A stretch of DNA of 64,000 nucleotides from Methanoregula sp. (GCF_028679125.1 NZ_JAJRCG010000007.1:1-64000); one strand, 5' to 3'. Positions 43,348-52,689 are shown, numbered from the stretch's first letter. Numbers and translations are program-made. The notes: generated by a model from the letters alone, not told the origin.

Positions 43348-46146
43348 ATGAGGAACGCCTTTATCCTCCCTCTCATCGGCTCCCTGCTTCTGCGGCGTGA
43401 TGTATGGAGACTGGCCGGTGCGGTAAAGAGCGGAGATATTACTGCTGTCTGCGACCTTGCTGCCATTGCTGCAACATCACCCGATACAGTTGCACGGGCG
43501 ATTGCACGGGAAGGCCTTTCCGCCATCCCTTCCCAGGAGGCTGTCGATGCCTTGTGCAGGGAAGTGCTGATGCGGGAAGACCCTGCCCTCCGGGAACTGG
43601 CCATGAAGCAGGGGTACGCTCCCAGCGAACCGGGGGCGCGTGCGATCTTTCTATACCTGACCGGGCAGGATGATGCACTCTTCAAACTCGATCCCGAACC
43701 CCATCACCCGATCCTTGCACAGGGATATGCAGAGGCACCGGGCCGAATACAGGCAATGGCTCTCCGCAGTGCCAGAGATCACGGCAGGGCTCTTGCACAT
43801 GCTCTCCTGGAAACCGACCCGAACCATGCTGCCCGGGCATGGTCGTATGACGAATGGGAGGTTGTTCTTGAAACACTTGCAGGAGAGAAATCATGGGATA
43901 CGCTCTGGATGCTCATCGGCCAGGCACCTCCGGCTCTTTCCGTTTCTGCCCTGCACCGGATGAACAATGCAGGCTGGTACCCGGGTGGCGATGCCCGACA
44001 GGTCTTCGAAGAAATGATCCGCAACCTTCCGAAGATATGGACTGCCCCGGTACCAGAGAGACCACTTGTTACCCGGGAGATACAGGAGAAACGGAGCCTG
44101 CGGATTTCCTTCTCGAGAGATGGTTCGCTCCTTGCTTCCGGTACCTGTGATGGCCAGGTCACGGTCTGGCAGGTTGCTTCCTCCCGGCTTGTGGCGTCCT
44201 GCTCAACCGGCACCGGTTCCGTCCGTTTCCTTGCCTTAACTCCTGACAACACTATCCTGATCACCGGGGGGGACCGTGGGACCCTGCACGCCACCAGTAT
44301 CTCCAATAGTGAAACGATCTGGACATGGGATGATCCCTGCCACCCTATTACAACCGCAATCCTGTCCGCCAATGGCGATGAGATATTAGCCGGGGATACA
44401 AACGGCGTGTGCCTCCGCATCGGGTGCGCAACCGGAACAGTCCACCATATTGATCCCGGCTGTACATCTCCGGTCACCGCCATTGCCACAACACCGGACG
44501 GACTGTCAATTGCAACCGGTCATGCAGACGGTGCGGTATGCAGCCGTGATACACTCACTGGGGCCGTGAAGTGGATGGTTCCGGGTACCGGCGATCCGGT
44601 CAGGGCGCTTGCATTCCCGACCCCGACCGAAACCGATACTCGTTGCCTGATAGTTATTCGTGGACAGACCCCACCGGTACTTCTTTCGGCAGAGAATGGC
44701 GAACCGGTGCGGATATACACGGGATATACCGGCCATATCTCCTGCCACGCGATATCACCCGATGGCAGGTCGATTGGTATTGGAGGTGACGACAACGTGC
44801 TCCTCATCTGGCAGGATCGCGAGTATCCGGCAGCGGAGATCCCGCTTTACAACCGCTCGGCAACCTGCTGCGCCTTTGTGCCCGAAGGCACGTACCTCGC
44901 AACCTGCTGCAATGACGGTACCATCTATTACCTGAACGTTCCCGACGGCGGGAAAGTAAAGGAATTTCGGGCATACCGTCGCCCGGTCACTACCTGTGCC
45001 ATCTCCCCGGATGGCAGGTTCCTTGCTACTACAGGATGGGACGGAATGATCGCACTGCGGAGTATTCCTTCGGGTGAACTTCTCCGCACCCTCAAACGCC
45101 CCACCGGTGCCGTCACTGCTCTTGCTCTTGTGGGTGATGGGGGGATTCTTGCCGGTACCGCGGACGGGACCGCATGGATCTTTCCCCACGGAGATGCCTC
45201 CGCGGGTCGGTCCATCGATATGTACACACCATCAATCCGGGCCCTTGCAGCCAGCCCTGACGGAGCGTTCCTTGCCTGTGCCGGGAAAGAACCGAATCTT
45301 CGCATCTGGGATATGATGACCGGCAGTCTTGTTGCTTCCTGCGAGGGCCTGAAGACCACTGTGCGGTGTCTTGCCTTCCTGCCGAATGGGAAAACCTGCA
45401 TTTCCGGTGGCTGGGACGGTGTTGTGCGGCTCTGGGACGTACCGTCAGGCACTGCTGTAGGAACCCGTACCGGACACACGAGCATCATCAACTGCTGTGC
45501 GGTGGATCCGTCTGGAGTACTGTTTGTTACAGGCAGTAATGACACGACCGTGCGGATCTGGAACCACGCCAGCGGGAAGGAACCGGTTATACTCCGGGAT
45601 GCAGCAAAAGAGGTGAACTGCTGTACGATCTCCCCGGATAGTATGCTCCTTGCGGCAGCCGGGCTGGAGCCGGTCATCTGGTTGTATTCCCTTCCTGAAG
45701 GGATGTTAATCGGAACCATCCCATCGGTCCCGGGGAAACTCACAGCCTTATCCTTCACAACCGACGGCCTTGCCCTTGCAGCAGGCTACGCGAGTGGGAC
45801 GCTGGCATTCTACTCAATTCATGACCGCTCCCTGATCCGTACCCTGTACGCCCATGCCGGGACAGTAACCGGGATCGTGCCCGTGTCAGGGAAAGACTAC
45901 ATTGTTACCAGCGGGGAGGATGGCAGGATCCACACATTCGGGGTCCCTTACCAACATTCCCTCTCGCTTGCCACACTCGACGATCTCATGAGAGCACAGG
46001 AGCAAGAGAAGACGTGCGGCAACAGTGGGATGGCGGAGCAATGGCGGTTTCTCTGCGAACTGCTTGCCCTCCGGTTCCAGAACGAGATAGAACTCTGCCC
46101 GGTCTTCCGCGATGCCGGGGTCTATGATATCCAGATTGTCGGGTGA
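43348..46146 (+). CDS. Large WD40 double-propeller protein
   Basis: A 932-residue cytoplasmic protein, function unknown. Residues 1-240 are helical with HEAT-like pairs. From about 249 to 875 there are about 15 WD40 blades (for example VRLAF-like starts, SPDGRFLATTGWDG, GGWDGVVRLWDV, TGSNDTTVRIWN), enough for two seven- or eight-bladed propellers. A helical tail (LSLATLDDLMRAQEQEK onward) ends the chain. Several blades carry paired cysteines (NCCAV, TCCAF, NCCTI), which is unusual. As the fourth gene, between the AAA+ ATPase and the Hsp70-like protein, it is likely the scaffold of the system. Confidence 0.85.
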   Translation: MRNAFILPLIGSLLLRRDVWRLAGAVKSGDITAVCDLAAIAATSPDTVARAIAREGLSAIPSQEAVDALCREVLMREDPALRELAMKQGYAPSEPGARAIFLYLTGQDDALFKLDPEPHHPILAQGYAEAPGRIQAMALRSARDHGRALAHALLETDPNHAARAWSYDEWEVVLETLAGEKSWDTLWMLIGQAPPALSVSALHRMNNAGWYPGGDARQVFEEMIRNLPKIWTAPVPERPLVTREIQEKRSLRISFSRDGSLLASGTCDGQVTVWQVASSRLVASCSTGTGSVRFLALTPDNTILITGGDRGTLHATSISNSETIWTWDDPCHPITTAILSANGDEILAGDTNGVCLRIGCATGTVHHIDPGCTSPVTAIATTPDGLSIATGHADGAVCSRDTLTGAVKWMVPGTGDPVRALAFPTPTETDTRCLIVIRGQTPPVLLSAENGEPVRIYTGYTGHISCHAISPDGRSIGIGGDDNVLLIWQDREYPAAEIPLYNRSATCCAFVPEGTYLATCCNDGTIYYLNVPDGGKVKEFRAYRRPVTTCAISPDGRFLATTGWDGMIALRSIPSGELLRTLKRPTGAVTALALVGDGGILAGTADGTAWIFPHGDASAGRSIDMYTPSIRALAASPDGAFLACAGKEPNLRIWDMMTGSLVASCEGLKTTVRCLAFLPNGKTCISGGWDGVVRLWDVPSGTAVGTRTGHTSIINCCAVDPSGVLFVTGSNDTTVRIWNHASGKEPVILRDAAKEVNCCTISPDSMLLAAAGLEPVIWLYSLPEGMLIGTIPSVPGKLTALSFTTDGLALAAGYASGTLAFYSIHDRSLIRTLYAHAGTVTGIVPVSGKDYIVTSGEDGRIHTFGVPYQHSLSLATLDDLMRAQEQEKTCGNSGMAEQWRFLCELLALRFQNEIELCPVFRDAGVYDIQIVG

Positions 46147-46147
46147 T

Positions 46148-47752
46148 ATGATGGACCGGTATGCACAAGATTCTAAACCAGCCACCTGCATCGGGATAGA
46201 CTTTGGGACGGGATCACTTGTCTGCGGCTGTGCACTGCAAGACGGTGATTATAAGACGCTCTCGTTCCCCGGATGGTCGCAGGAGATCCCTGACCTGAAT
46301 GGTTCCGGGCCGGTCCACCGCATACCGGTCCTGGTCCATTACCCGGACAGCGGAGACCATGCCATTGGTGACGAGGTGTTACGCGCCGGCTGTAGGGATC
46401 ACCCCGCAACGGCCCGGTGGATCCGTAATTACCTGCTCAAGGAGAGTACAGCACAGATATCCACCGGCACAGGTCGCCGGATCACCTTCCGCGATGCTGC
46501 TGCCGATCTCCTCGGAACTGTGTTTGCACGGGCTGTACAGGAATGCCCGGATACGGGATACGTTGTCTTCGCCATCCCTGACGATGCACCATCCTGGTAT
46601 GCAGTCTGGCTCAGCAGTATCGCTCATACCGCCGGGATTGAGTCATGCCATACAATAGATGAGTGTGCTGCGGTACCTGCCGGGTACGGCCTTACGGTGG
46701 AGGAGGGGCAGTCGTGTATACTCGTCAGTATCGATGAGAACGACCTTGCCATCTCCCTTGTCCGGAACAATGGCTCCCGGGGGCTTGGGGTTGCCGGAAC
46801 TTCCCGAGAAGATACGGGGTGCCGGGCACTGGACGGCTGGATTGCACAGGAGATTGTGGCAAAGAGCCGGGTGAGGTATACCGGCACCCGGGCGCAGAAG
46901 CTGTACGATGCGGCCCTCGCGAGCGTCGGCGATGTATATTATCAACTTGCTCGCGGCGATGAAGTATCGATCGACTTCACGGACCCGGTTACCTCACTAA
47001 TCATCTCCGTCCGGCTGACCACGGATGATATCACCCATTGTATCGCAGAATGCGGCCTGCCGTTCATCCTTGATCAGGCTCTCGGGCATGCACGGGCAGT
47101 TGCACGGACACAGGGGTACCCGAATGATCCCCCGATCGCGGTCCTGATGACCGGACGGGGCTCGGTTATCCCAGCGGTTCAGGCGCTGGTGCAACAACAG
47201 TTCCCGGGTATTCCTGTCCGGTGCGACCACCCATTCGATGCCATTGCACGGGGAGCAGCCACATCCTCTCCCAGGACACCCAGAGCAGACCGCATCAAAA
47301 ACCACTACGCGCTCCAGTACTGGGACCCGACTGAAAGAGAGCACCGGTACCGTTTCCTTGTGCGGAGCGGGGCACGTTACCCGAGCGCCGGACAGGTTGC
47401 CCGGATCACCATCAGCGCGGCGTATGATGGCCAGACCCGGCTTGGAATCCCGTTGTACGAGCTCCGCACCGCACCGGAGGCAACCGCACCAGATCTTGAA
47501 CTGGTCTCGGATCCTGCCGGGGGTATCCGGCTTGCCGGGCCACCGGAGGATACAAACGGGGGGAGCAGGCCGGTGCTGATGAACGGCAGAACACCAACAC
47601 TGCTCACTGCCGACCCACCTGCCCTGAAAGGCGAGCCGAGGTTTGAGCTGACCTTTGTCCTTGACCGGGAGCGGCGCCTCTGCGTCACGGCCCGCGATCT
47701 TATGACGGGGCTGCTGGTAAAACGGGAAGCGCCGGTGCACCAGCTGACGTGA
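46148..47752 (+). CDS. Hsp70/actin-like ATPase
   Basis: A 534-residue ASKHA-fold protein. Phosphate-1 is CIGIDFGTG (14-22), and the phosphate-2/adenosine loop near 334 is LMTGRGSVIPAVQALVQQ, followed by DHPFDAIARGAA, as in DnaK-family proteins. The C-terminal part (about 390-534) is beta-rich and resembles a reduced substrate-binding domain, but the helical lid and EEVD-type end are absent. No dnaJ or grpE is adjacent. The start is ATG 46148 or 46151, directly after the WD40 stop, with GGTGA as the binding site. It is likely a dedicated chaperone-like or cytoskeleton-like ATPase of this operon. Confidence 0.82.
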   Translation: MMDRYAQDSKPATCIGIDFGTGSLVCGCALQDGDYKTLSFPGWSQEIPDLNGSGPVHRIPVLVHYPDSGDHAIGDEVLRAGCRDHPATARWIRNYLLKESTAQISTGTGRRITFRDAAADLLGTVFARAVQECPDTGYVVFAIPDDAPSWYAVWLSSIAHTAGIESCHTIDECAAVPAGYGLTVEEGQSCILVSIDENDLAISLVRNNGSRGLGVAGTSREDTGCRALDGWIAQEIVAKSRVRYTGTRAQKLYDAALASVGDVYYQLARGDEVSIDFTDPVTSLIISVRLTTDDITHCIAECGLPFILDQALGHARAVARTQGYPNDPPIAVLMTGRGSVIPAVQALVQQQFPGIPVRCDHPFDAIARGAATSSPRTPRADRIKNHYALQYWDPTEREHRYRFLVRSGARYPSAGQVARITISAAYDGQTRLGIPLYELRTAPEATAPDLELVSDPAGGIRLAGPPEDTNGGSRPVLMNGRTPTLLTADPPALKGEPRFELTFVLDRERRLCVTARDLMTGLLVKREAPVHQLT

Positions 47753-47802
47753 GAACCGAATGCGCGCGATTGCGTGAGAACTAAAAAACAAGGAGGATTA
47801 TC

Positions 47803-48006
47803 ATGGAGATGCAGGAACTGGAAATCACGATCGATCACGAAGGAAAGATACAGGTAAAGGTGAACGGTGCGCACGGGGCAGACTGCCTAGCGCTCACGAA
47901 GAATATCGAGGATGTCGTGGGGGTTGTCGAGGACCGGGTCTACTCACCGGAGTACTACGAGCAACCGGTGACCACCAGCGAACACCAGCGGCTCGCCTTC
48001 CGATAA
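47803..48006 (+). CDS. DUF2997 small protein
   Basis: A 67-residue protein of the DUF2997 family: an N-terminal beta-hairpin (ELEITIDHEGKIQVKVNGAHGADC) followed by a helix (LTKNIEDVVGVVEDRVYSPEYYEQ) and a short tail ending LAFR. DUF2997 genes are commonly near DUF1257 genes in other genomes; function is unknown. AGGAGGAT immediately upstream is the strongest ribosome binding site of the operon, so this small protein is probably made in excess over the large ones, as expected for a substrate or adaptor. Confidence 0.85.
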   Translation: MEMQELEITIDHEGKIQVKVNGAHGADCLALTKNIEDVVGVVEDRVYSPEYYEQPVTTSEHQRLAFR

Positions 48007-48048
48007 CCTTACCCGCGAATAATATCCTGATAACTCGTCTCGGTGAGG

Positions 48049-49071
48049 TCAGCAGAAATTCTCGGTCACGTAGATCTTGTCATCGGACGAGAAGGCAACC
48101 CCGATCCCTTCCTGCTGCAATTTCTCATTGAGGATATTCTCGCGGTGTCCTTCGCTGTTCATCCACCCGATCACTGCCTGCTTCGCAATAAAATCGAGGG
48201 AACTCCAGTTATAGGAGACAATTGTCCCGTTTGGTGCCGTCAGGTAGGTCTGATACCTGTAGCCCTGATACAGGTTCTCGGATATGCCCTCGGTATAGTA
48301 TGTCCCGTAGTATCGGATACACGGATACCCGGCCCAATTCCCCCGGGCATGGGCATCCCTTCCATCAGGGGTTGTGTGATCAAAGAAGTTCCGAAGCGAC
48401 ATGTCGTAACTGTGCCCCCTGGCGATATCGGCGAGGAACGAATCATACGACAGGGGAGAGAGTCCATTGTACTGCCGCTCGATGTTGATCAGTTCATGGA
48501 TCCGTGTCTCCAGGGCAGAGGGGTCGATGTAGGGCGCATCGGGATGGGAGCTGGTATACGAGCTCGAGTCTGGCTGGGAAGGTACCTGGGTGACGGCAAG
48601 CGTGATCTGCGAGGTTCCTGTTGCCACGGGAGATTGTGTGGTCACGGTGTATGTCGGGCTTGGGGTACCCGTCACCTGCGTCTGCTTCGTAGTAACCGTA
48701 GTGGCGGCAGTTGTCGGCACCGTTGTGGGAACCATTGTTTTTGTGGTGACCGGTATTTCCGGCGTGGTGGGGAGGGGGGTTGTCGTGGGCAGGGAGGGCA
48801 AAGAAGTCGTGGCCTCAACCTGTGCCTGGCCGGTTGTAGCAGAACCTGCAGATGGTGAGCTGAAAAACACTGTGAGGAGACCCGAAGCGGCGACTACAGC
48901 AATAACGATGATGACAACAAGAACTAAGGCTCCGACAAGAGCCCGGACCGGGATGCCCCCGATCTTCGTTACAGGAAGCAGGTCCGGCAGTTTTACGCCG
49001 CACCGGGTACAGAACTTCTGGGTGGAGTCATCCGTTATCGCTCCGCAGTGCGTACAGGTCTTGCGCGCCAT
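48049..49071 (-). CDS. CAP/SCP-domain protein with zinc ribbon and membrane anchor
   Basis: A 340-residue protein with a cytoplasmic zinc ribbon (Cys6, Cys9, Cys21, Cys24), a transmembrane helix (about 43-66), a Thr/Ser/Pro-rich outer linker (about 75-175) and a CAP domain (about 195-340) with HSYDMSLRNFFDHTTPDGRD, ENLYQGYRY and VIGWMNSEGHRENIL. CAP domains outside the cell bind lipids or act on surface polymers. The ATG at 49071 (MARKTCTHCG) is preferred to an upstream one. The gene is convergent with the accessory operon, 42 bases away. Confidence 0.85.
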   Translation of the reverse strand: MARKTCTHCGAITDDSTQKFCTRCGVKLPDLLPVTKIGGIPVRALVGALVLVVIIVIAVVAASGLLTVFFSSPSAGSATTGQAQVEATTSLPSLPTTTPLPTTPEIPVTTKTMVPTTVPTTAATTVTTKQTQVTGTPSPTYTVTTQSPVATGTSQITLAVTQVPSQPDSSSYTSSHPDAPYIDPSALETRIHELINIERQYNGLSPLSYDSFLADIARGHSYDMSLRNFFDHTTPDGRDAHARGNWAGYPCIRYYGTYYTEGISENLYQGYRYQTYLTAPNGTIVSYNWSSLDFIAKQAVIGWMNSEGHRENILNEKLQQEGIGVAFSSDDKIYVTENFC

Positions 49072-49118
49072 GGTTGATGTGCATGGCACCTGCAAGGGAA
49101 AAAACGTATCTTTGGATG

Positions 49119-49958
49119 TTACCGTGCAAGATCCCGCACGGCCTGGATATTGCCCCGGTCATCCCGCCGGTCGTCCATGGGAGTCTCGCAGATAAGGGGG
49201 AGGGAGGAGAATACGGTGTTGTGGAGGATACTTCGGAAGCCGCTTTCGCCAATGAACCCGAGACCGATATGTTCGTGCCGGTCAAGACCGCTGCCCCGGT
49301 CACCCTTGGTATCATTGAGGTGGATGACCCGGAGGTTTCTTTTACCCACCGATTCATCGAGCTGTCCCAGCGTCTCTGCAATCGCGTCTTCTGTCCGAAG
49401 ATCGTACCCGGCCGCAAACGCGTGACAGGTGTCAAAGCAGATCCCCACCCGGTTCTTCGCTTCGATCCCGTCCAAGATCCCCCGGATATGCTCGAAACGG
49501 GAACCAACGCTGTTCTTCTCCCCCGCGGTGTTCTCAAGGAGAAGCATCGTGGGGCTCCCCGATGCCGCAAGGGCATGATTGATGGCATCGATCACGCGGA
49601 CACGCCCGCCCGCAATCCCGTCGCCGAGGTGGTGACCGAGATGAGTGACAAGATACGGGATACCAAGCGTCCCGCACCGGTCGATCTCGGCGGTGAGGGT
49701 TGCTACAGACTTCTCGTAAACATCCGGTTTCGGTGAGGCAAGGTTTGGCAGGTATGGCATATGATCGACCGGGAGGAGACCGGTTGTTTTGATCTTTGAC
49801 CGGAATGTTTCGGCTGTTTCCGGGCTGACGGGCTGGTAGCCCCATCCCCGGGGATTGCGCGAGAACATCTGGAACACGTCGCACCCGGCATCCCTTGCAC
49901 GGTCCACTGCAAGGTCGAGGGACCCGGCGATCGATACATGGACCCCAACCTTCACCAT
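49119..49958 (-). CDS. nfo: Endonuclease IV (AP endonuclease)
   Basis: A zinc-dependent base-excision repair nuclease of 279 residues that cuts at abasic sites. Typical elements are VGVHVSIAGSLDLAVDRARDAG, QMFSRNPRGW, LVTHLGHHLG, LLENTAGEKNSVG, GICFDTCHAFAAGYD, HLNDTKGDRGSGLDRHEHIG and the final LICETPMDDR, which together supply the three-zinc site. It complements the OGG1-type glycosylase found at 31611. It appears to be a single gene. Confidence 0.95.
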   Translation of the reverse strand: MVKVGVHVSIAGSLDLAVDRARDAGCDVFQMFSRNPRGWGYQPVSPETAETFRSKIKTTGLLPVDHMPYLPNLASPKPDVYEKSVATLTAEIDRCGTLGIPYLVTHLGHHLGDGIAGGRVRVIDAINHALAASGSPTMLLLENTAGEKNSVGSRFEHIRGILDGIEAKNRVGICFDTCHAFAAGYDLRTEDAIAETLGQLDESVGKRNLRVIHLNDTKGDRGSGLDRHEHIGLGFIGESGFRSILHNTVFSSLPLICETPMDDRRDDRGNIQAVRDLAR

Positions 49959-50054
49959 GCCGATCTCTGCTCCTGCTGCTGTGTCATCGTAACAGGGATC
50001 GGATGCAGGGGTATTTGGGGATTGTGATTGGGGCAGATGAAAAAAGATGACTGC

Positions 50055-50828
50055 TTACGCCTGTCCGATGGCCCGGGAATAATCCTGAGGGCCTGTGGGG
50101 GCCGGGGGCCGGATCTGCTGGTTGAGGTAGCCTGCCACCGGCCCTGGGATCTCGTACGCGGTCAATCGTCCTTCACGCCGGGAAAGGACGATATGATCCT
50201 CTTCGAGCCGTTTCATGTGCCACGAGACGGATGGGCCCGAGACGCCGACCGCGTCCGCAATATCCTGTCGGGTTACCATCGGCCGGTCGAGCAACACCCC
50301 AAGGATCTTCTTCGTGGTCTCGTTCCGCAAGTGTTTCAGGATCTGCTGCTCCTCAGTCGAGTACGTACCGCTGTTCTCGTAGAAGCGGATCGAGGCATTA
50401 TCACCGCTGACGGCGATCTTGTGGGTGTGCTGCAGCACCGAAAGGTGGTAGCGCAGGGTCCCGAGCTTCACCTGCATCTCGGTCGAGAGCCCCCGCAGGT
50501 GGATGCCCGGGTTCTGGCAGATATACCCGTAGATCCGGGCCCGGACATCCTGATCGAGCACGTTGCCCCCAGAAACGCGCCGGATCCCCATGTATGCCCA
50601 GAGCTTGATCGCAACAAGGATCTCTGGCGGGACCAGCACCAGCTGGGCGAGCATCAGCCAGAGGGGCAGGGACCAGAACGGGACGGGCACCGGAACCCGG
50701 GCATCGGCCCCGGCCGGTACCGGGCTGTCGTAGCCTGAGGTCACGGTGTATTCCTGTGCTGCCACAGCACTCACGGCACCAAGACAGGAGATGACCACCA
50801 GAACGAACAGGAATCGGGAGTACTTCAT
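50055..50828 (-). CDS. Membrane-anchored protein with two winged-helix domains
   Basis: A 257-residue protein with an N-terminal hydrophobic signal (about 5-24), a short outer loop, a transmembrane helix (SLPLWLMLAQLVLVPPEILVAI, about 53-74) and two cytoplasmic winged helices: ARIYGYICQNPGIHLRGLSTEMQVKLGTLRYHLSVLQ (about 97-133) and ILGVLLDRPMVTRQDIADAVGVSGPSVSWHMKRLEED (about 175-211), ArsR/MarR-like. It lies 8 bases after a gene for a secreted protein, so the pair may form a sensing unit. The ligand and targets are unknown. Confidence 0.8.
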   Translation of the reverse strand: MKYSRFLFVLVVISCLGAVSAVAAQEYTVTSGYDSPVPAGADARVPVPVPFWSLPLWLMLAQLVLVPPEILVAIKLWAYMGIRRVSGGNVLDQDVRARIYGYICQNPGIHLRGLSTEMQVKLGTLRYHLSVLQHTHKIAVSGDNASIRFYENSGTYSTEEQQILKHLRNETTKKILGVLLDRPMVTRQDIADAVGVSGPSVSWHMKRLEEDHIVLSRREGRLTAYEIPGPVAGYLNQQIRPPAPTGPQDYSRAIGQA

Positions 50829-50836
50829 TTAGGGCC

Positions 50837-51508
50837 TCAGGCAGAGTAGGTGTTCAGGAGATAGTTCGCAGGATCCGGGTATTCGTTCTGGACCCGGAAG
50901 AACCAGTGGCCGGCGGTCACGTTCAGCCGGCTTGCGATATCGAGGAAGATCCGACCATCCTTTTTGCCATCAGCGATATCGGAGTACGGACCGAGGGTGG
51001 CATCCGGGGTATAGATCATCAGTTTCAGATCTTTTGAGGGATTTTTCCAGTCAAGGTCCACCCACTCGTGCTGCTTTCCATTGGGAACAACATCATTGTA
51101 ATAATTGGCAACCGAAGAGGGGGCGACAAAGGAATAATTATTGACCAGCAGGGCCGGGCTTCCCTCCATCACCGTGACGCTATTGATCGCATAGGTGCTT
51201 CCTCCGGTGGGGGACTCACTAAGGGTAAATTCATGAGGGACACCTCCCTCCATGGACGTGATCACAACCATTCCGGTCATGTCCTCCGATACGTATTGAG
51301 TCGGGATTTCGCTGACCTCCCCTATTATGTACGACACTGCGACCGGTCCGGTCGTATCCGTACTGTTGGTACTGGCGAACGTTATCCAGGCGGTGCCGGT
51401 TTTAGTAGTAGTGGTGAGACATCCCACCTCCGGCAGGGCGGCTGATGCGGGCAGCAGGATGAGGAGCGAGAGGATGAGTCCCATCCCCAGAATGACCCGG
51501 ATATTCAT
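50837..51508 (-). CDS. Secreted protein of unknown function paired with the membrane regulator
   Basis: A 223-residue protein with a clear signal peptide (MNIRVILGMGLILSLLILLPASA) and a beta-rich mature domain containing TTTTKTGTAWITFASTNSTD, HEWVDLDWKNPSKDLKLMIYTPD and GRIFLDIASRLNVTAGHWFFRVQNEY, and no membrane anchor. It is not recognised as a named family. The C-terminal part resembles small jelly-roll or pre-peptidase-like domains, but this is only an impression. It is the first gene of a two-gene unit with the membrane winged-helix protein. Confidence 0.7.
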   Translation of the reverse strand: MNIRVILGMGLILSLLILLPASAALPEVGCLTTTTKTGTAWITFASTNSTDTTGPVAVSYIIGEVSEIPTQYVSEDMTGMVVITSMEGGVPHEFTLSESPTGGSTYAINSVTVMEGSPALLVNNYSFVAPSSVANYYNDVVPNGKQHEWVDLDWKNPSKDLKLMIYTPDATLGPYSDIADGKKDGRIFLDIASRLNVTAGHWFFRVQNEYPDPANYLLNTYSA

Positions 51509-51771
51509 GAGTAATTATCCGGTCCGGGCGGTAAATAAGATATCTGGCACAAGTGTCTACACATCGCAGTGCGGCGGGTGAGGATCAGGGCCTGAAAAAT
51601 CCACGGGCAGTCCGGGCGCGGGCGGTCATGGGTATTTGAATGATTCGGCACATCCCTTTTCCGGTTGCCGGACCGGTAGAGAACTGTGCGACAACTCCTT
51701 TTTAAGCGGGCATTGATTTCACGTGCATCATCCAATGGCCGGGCCCGCAATGGTCCGGCCCGGAGCAGACC

Positions 51772-52689
51772 ATGATACTACTCGAACACCTCACAAAGGA
51801 ATACAACGGCGTCCGGGCCGTCAACGACCTGACAGCGGAGGTCCCCGACGGGGAGATCTTCGGCCTGCTGGGCCCAAACGGTTCCGGGAAGAGTACCACC
51901 ATCCTGATGCTGGTGGGCCTGATCGAACCAACCGACGGCCGCTGCCTGATCAACGGGCTTGACGTGGCCCGAAACCCGATCACGGTCAGGAACCGGATCG
52001 GGTACATGCCCGAGGATGTCGGATTCTATCCGACCCTTACCGCAGGGGAGAACCTCACCTACTTCGGGCAACTCTACGGGATGGACGCTAAAATTCTTAC
52101 CCCAAAAATTGCCGGCCTGCTCGAGCGTGTCGGACTCGATGGCGTGACCAAACCGGTTGGCGGGTACTCAAAAGGCATGCGCCAGCGCCTTGGCCTGGCA
52201 AAGGCGCTCTTGAACGACCCGTCCGTGATTATTTTAGACGAACCGACCGCAAACCTCGACCCACAGGGAGTGGCCGATTACCGCCGGATCATCCGGGAGG
52301 TGGCCACAAGCGGCACCACAGTGGTCGTCTCTTCGCATATCCTCGAAGAGATCAGCCGGGTCAGCACCTCGGTCGGGATCCTCTCGGCCGGCCGGCTCGT
52401 TGCACAGGGCTCGTGGAGGGATCTCGCCAGCAGCGTGGGGAACCGGTCCGCAGCGCACATCACGATCCGGGTGGAGACTCTCGATCCGATGCCGGCATTC
52501 TCGCATCCCGATCTTATCAGCGCAGAGTACGAACAGGACCGACGCGAAGCCGTGATCGTTGCCCGCTCCGATATCCGGGACGATCTCGCCGCCACACTAT
52601 CAGAACAGGGCATCCGGCTCCGGGGCCTCTCCCGCGAAGGGCTCTCGCTTGAAGAGACGTTCCTTTCGTATTACCAGGTGGCGGGGTGA
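51772..52689 (+). CDS. ABC transporter ATP-binding protein
   Basis: A 305-residue nucleotide-binding subunit of an ABC-2 type exporter. Walker A is LGPNGSGKST (about 37-46), the signature GGYSKGMRQRLGLAKAL, Walker B VIILDEPTANLDP, and the switch histidine VVVSSHILEE. The C-terminal 80 residues are the usual regulatory domain of this subgroup. Its TGA overlaps the GTG start of the permease gene. A TATA-like CTTTTTAAG lies about 70 bases upstream. Confidence 0.93.
   Translation: MILLEHLTKEYNGVRAVNDLTAEVPDGEIFGLLGPNGSGKSTTILMLVGLIEPTDGRCLINGLDVARNPITVRNRIGYMPEDVGFYPTLTAGENLTYFGQLYGMDAKILTPKIAGLLERVGLDGVTKPVGGYSKGMRQRLGLAKALLNDPSVIILDEPTANLDPQGVADYRRIIREVATSGTTVVVSSHILEEISRVSTSVGILSAGRLVAQGSWRDLASSVGNRSAAHITIRVETLDPMPAFSHPDLISAEYEQDRREAVIVARSDIRDDLAATLSEQGIRLRGLSREGLSLEETFLSYYQVAG

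Noticed and set aside
43439-47791. Long minus-strand open frames opposite the WD40 and Hsp70-like genes
   Set aside because: They mirror the plus-strand coding frames in GC-rich DNA and have no ribosome binding sites or domain patterns.
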